From Acidimangrovimonas sp. (lineage in GTDB: Bacteria > Pseudomonadota > Alphaproteobacteria > Rhodobacterales > Rhodobacteraceae): a stretch of DNA of 6,115 bases. The notes under the pieces were generated by a model. It worked only from the letters and a program-made list of their open reading frames with translations, was not told the origin of the DNA and searched no databases. Position numbers and translations under genes: made by a program. Positions 5,223 to 6,115 of this stretch are shown piece by piece; position 1 is the first letter of the stretch; every line of letters starts with the position of its first letter. The DNA is taken from contig JASBUM010000446.1 of the NCBI GenBank assembly GCA_030147905.1, positions 1-6,115 of the forward strand. Direction: 5' to 3'.

Positions 5223-5885
5223 ATGCCGTCACCGAAGAGACCCAGCCTGAAGATCCTCGCCGCGTTTCTGCTTGTCGGGCTGGTGGCGGCCTGCGGGGCG
5301 CGGCCCGACCTGCACGAGAAGCCGGCGCCGCTGGGGCGGTTCCTTCTGGGGCTGAACGTCGTCGTGACGAACAACATGCAGAAGGGGCCGATCTCGCGCA
5401 GCGCGACCGGCGAGGAATGGAAGGCCGCTCTCAAGCAGGCGGTGCAGCAGCGCTTCGGCCAGCCCCGTTATGACGGCGACAAGTATTACGACATGTCGAT
5501 CAGTGTGCTGGGCTATGCGCTGGCCCCGCCCGGCATCCCGATCCTGTTCTCGCCGAAGTCGGTGCTGGTAGTCGAGGTACGCTTCTACGACGACGCCGAG
5601 CAGCGGCAACTCAATATCAAGCCCAAGACCTTCACCGTCTTCGAGGGCCTCAACGCCGAGACCATCATCGGCTCGGGGTTGGTGCGCTCGAAGAAGCAGC
5701 AGATGAAGGTCCTGTCCTACAATGTGGCCAAGGCGATCGAGAAATGGCTGGTCAGGCATCCCGAATGGTTCCCGGCGACAGGCGATGTGCCGCCCCACGG
5801 CGCGGACGGGGCCGCGGGTGGCACCGCCGCGGGATCGCGCAAAGCTGTGACAGAGACGAAGGGCGAGCACGCCGCAGGCAAGTGA
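5223..5885 (+). CDS. conserved lipoprotein of unknown function
   Basis: The 220-residue product starts with a short basic segment (PSPKRPSLK), a hydrophobic stretch at 11-23 and the lipobox LVAAC, so Cys24 should be lipidated and the protein anchored in the envelope; Gly25 at the +2 position predicts sorting to the outer membrane. The mature part carries the segments LGLNVVVTNNMQKGP, LAPPGIPILFSPKSVLVVEV, a VFEGLNAETIIGSGL block and a helix ending in WLVRHPEWF, then a low-complexity Gly/Ala/His tail of about 35 residues. From memory, similar lipoproteins occur in Rhodobacteraceae with no known function. The ATG at 5223 is chosen because AAGGAGG lies six bases upstream; an in-frame ATG at 5193 lacks such a site. 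It is divergent from the P450 and 89 bases before tuf on the same strand. Confidence 0.85.
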   Translation: MPSPKRPSLKILAAFLLVGLVAACGARPDLHEKPAPLGRFLLGLNVVVTNNMQKGPISRSATGEEWKAALKQAVQQRFGQPRYDGDKYYDMSISVLGYALAPPGIPILFSPKSVLVVEVRFYDDAEQRQLNIKPKTFTVFEGLNAETIIGSGLVRSKKQQMKVLSYNVAKAIEKWLVRHPEWFPATGDVPPHGADGAAGGTAAGSRKAVTETKGEHAAGK

Positions 5886-5888
5886 CGC

Positions 5889-5917
5889 TTGATTTTCCGT
5901 GAACCAATGTTTATTCC
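5889..5917 (+). promoter_or_regulatory. candidate tuf promoter
   Basis: TTGATT (5889-5894) and TATTCC (5912-5917) are 17 bases apart in the only AT-rich patch of this spacer, four bases after the lipoprotein stop. Transcription would begin near 5924, giving a leader of about 50 bases. A GC-rich stretch follows the -10 box, as at the tRNA promoter, which would suit growth-rate control of a translation-factor gene. Confidence 0.45.
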
Positions 5918-5951
5918 GCCCGCGATGTTTCACGCGGGTCCGGGCGGACCC
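5915..5951 (+). other. overlapping, mutually exclusive hairpins in the tuf upstream region
   Basis: Three perfect stems share bases: CCCGCG/CGCGGG (5919-5924 with 5933-5938), GGGTCC/GGACCC (5936-5941 with 5946-5951, loop GGGC) and TCCGCCC/GGGCGGA (5915-5921 with 5942-5948). Only some can form together. The first may end or stabilise the lipoprotein mRNA; the second would lie in the tuf leader, 23 bases before the ATG. No T-tract follows either. The pairings are seen directly; a regulatory role is inference. Confidence 0.4.
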
Positions 5952-5974
5952 CAGATCCACGAGGCACGACGAGA

Positions 5975-6115
5975 ATGGCGAAGGCGAAATTTGAACGGAC
6001 GAAGCCGCATGTGAATATCGGCACGATCGGTCACGTTGACCACGGCAAGACGACGCTGACGGCGGCGATCACGAAGTATTTCGGCGAGTTCCGGGCCTAT
6101 GACGCGATTGACGCG
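5975..6115 (+). CDS. tuf: elongation factor Tu, N-terminal 47 residues (cut by window end)
   Basis: EF-Tu is the GTPase that delivers aminoacyl-tRNA to the ribosome. The visible 47 residues include [20 protein letters not shown], with the P-loop GHVDHGKT at 19-26 (Lys25 and Thr26 contact GTP phosphates and magnesium), then [20 protein letters not shown] leading into switch I. The frame is open to the last base and the gene continues beyond it. The ATG at 5975 gives the standard MAKxKFER start; GAGG about ten bases upstream (5961-5964) is the likely ribosome site. No fusA precedes it, so this is not the usual str-operon position (fusA then tuf). In alphaproteobacteria with two copies the other often precedes tRNA-Trp, secE and nusG, which cannot be checked here. 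Confidence 0.97.
   Translation, partial: MAKAKFERTKPHVNIGTIGHVDHGKTTLTAAITKYFGEFRAYDAIDA

Overview
This is a GC-rich chromosomal stretch that looks alphaproteobacterial, most likely Rhodobacterales. The evidence is the start of an EF-Tu gene with an N-terminus typical of that group, a small lipoprotein of a type I associate with Rhodobacteraceae, and strong GC bias with long spurious open frames on the opposite strands. No insertion sequence, phage gene, CRISPR array or defence module is visible. The assignment rests on recalled family resemblance, not on a search.

Layout, left to right: (1) a tRNA-Lys(TTT) on + (191-266) with its own promoter; (2) an ArgE-type M20 metallopeptidase (acetylornithine deacetylase) on - (458-1645), convergent with the tRNA; (3) a 223-bp divergent region holding a large inverted repeat, followed by an Lrp/AsnC-family regulator on + (1869-2351); (4) a 238-bp convergent region with short tandem repeats; (5) a secreted, Ala/Thr-linker, helix-rich protein of unknown function on - (2590-3480), with a good promoter and Shine-Dalgarno sequence; (6) a complete cytochrome P450 on - (3657-5102); (7) a 120-bp divergent region with a 7-bp inverted repeat and then a lipoprotein on + (5223-5885); (8) a promoter and hairpin-forming leader before tuf (EF-Tu), which is cut by the window end (5975-6115).

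The genes do not form one operon. Only the divergent pairs argE/lrp and P450/lipoprotein suggest shared regulation. The window does not show a coherent new multi-gene system. The best candidates for undescribed biology are the structured argE leader, the uncharacterised secreted protein with a minisatellite-coded linker, the P450 without a visible redox partner, and the overlapping hairpins before tuf.
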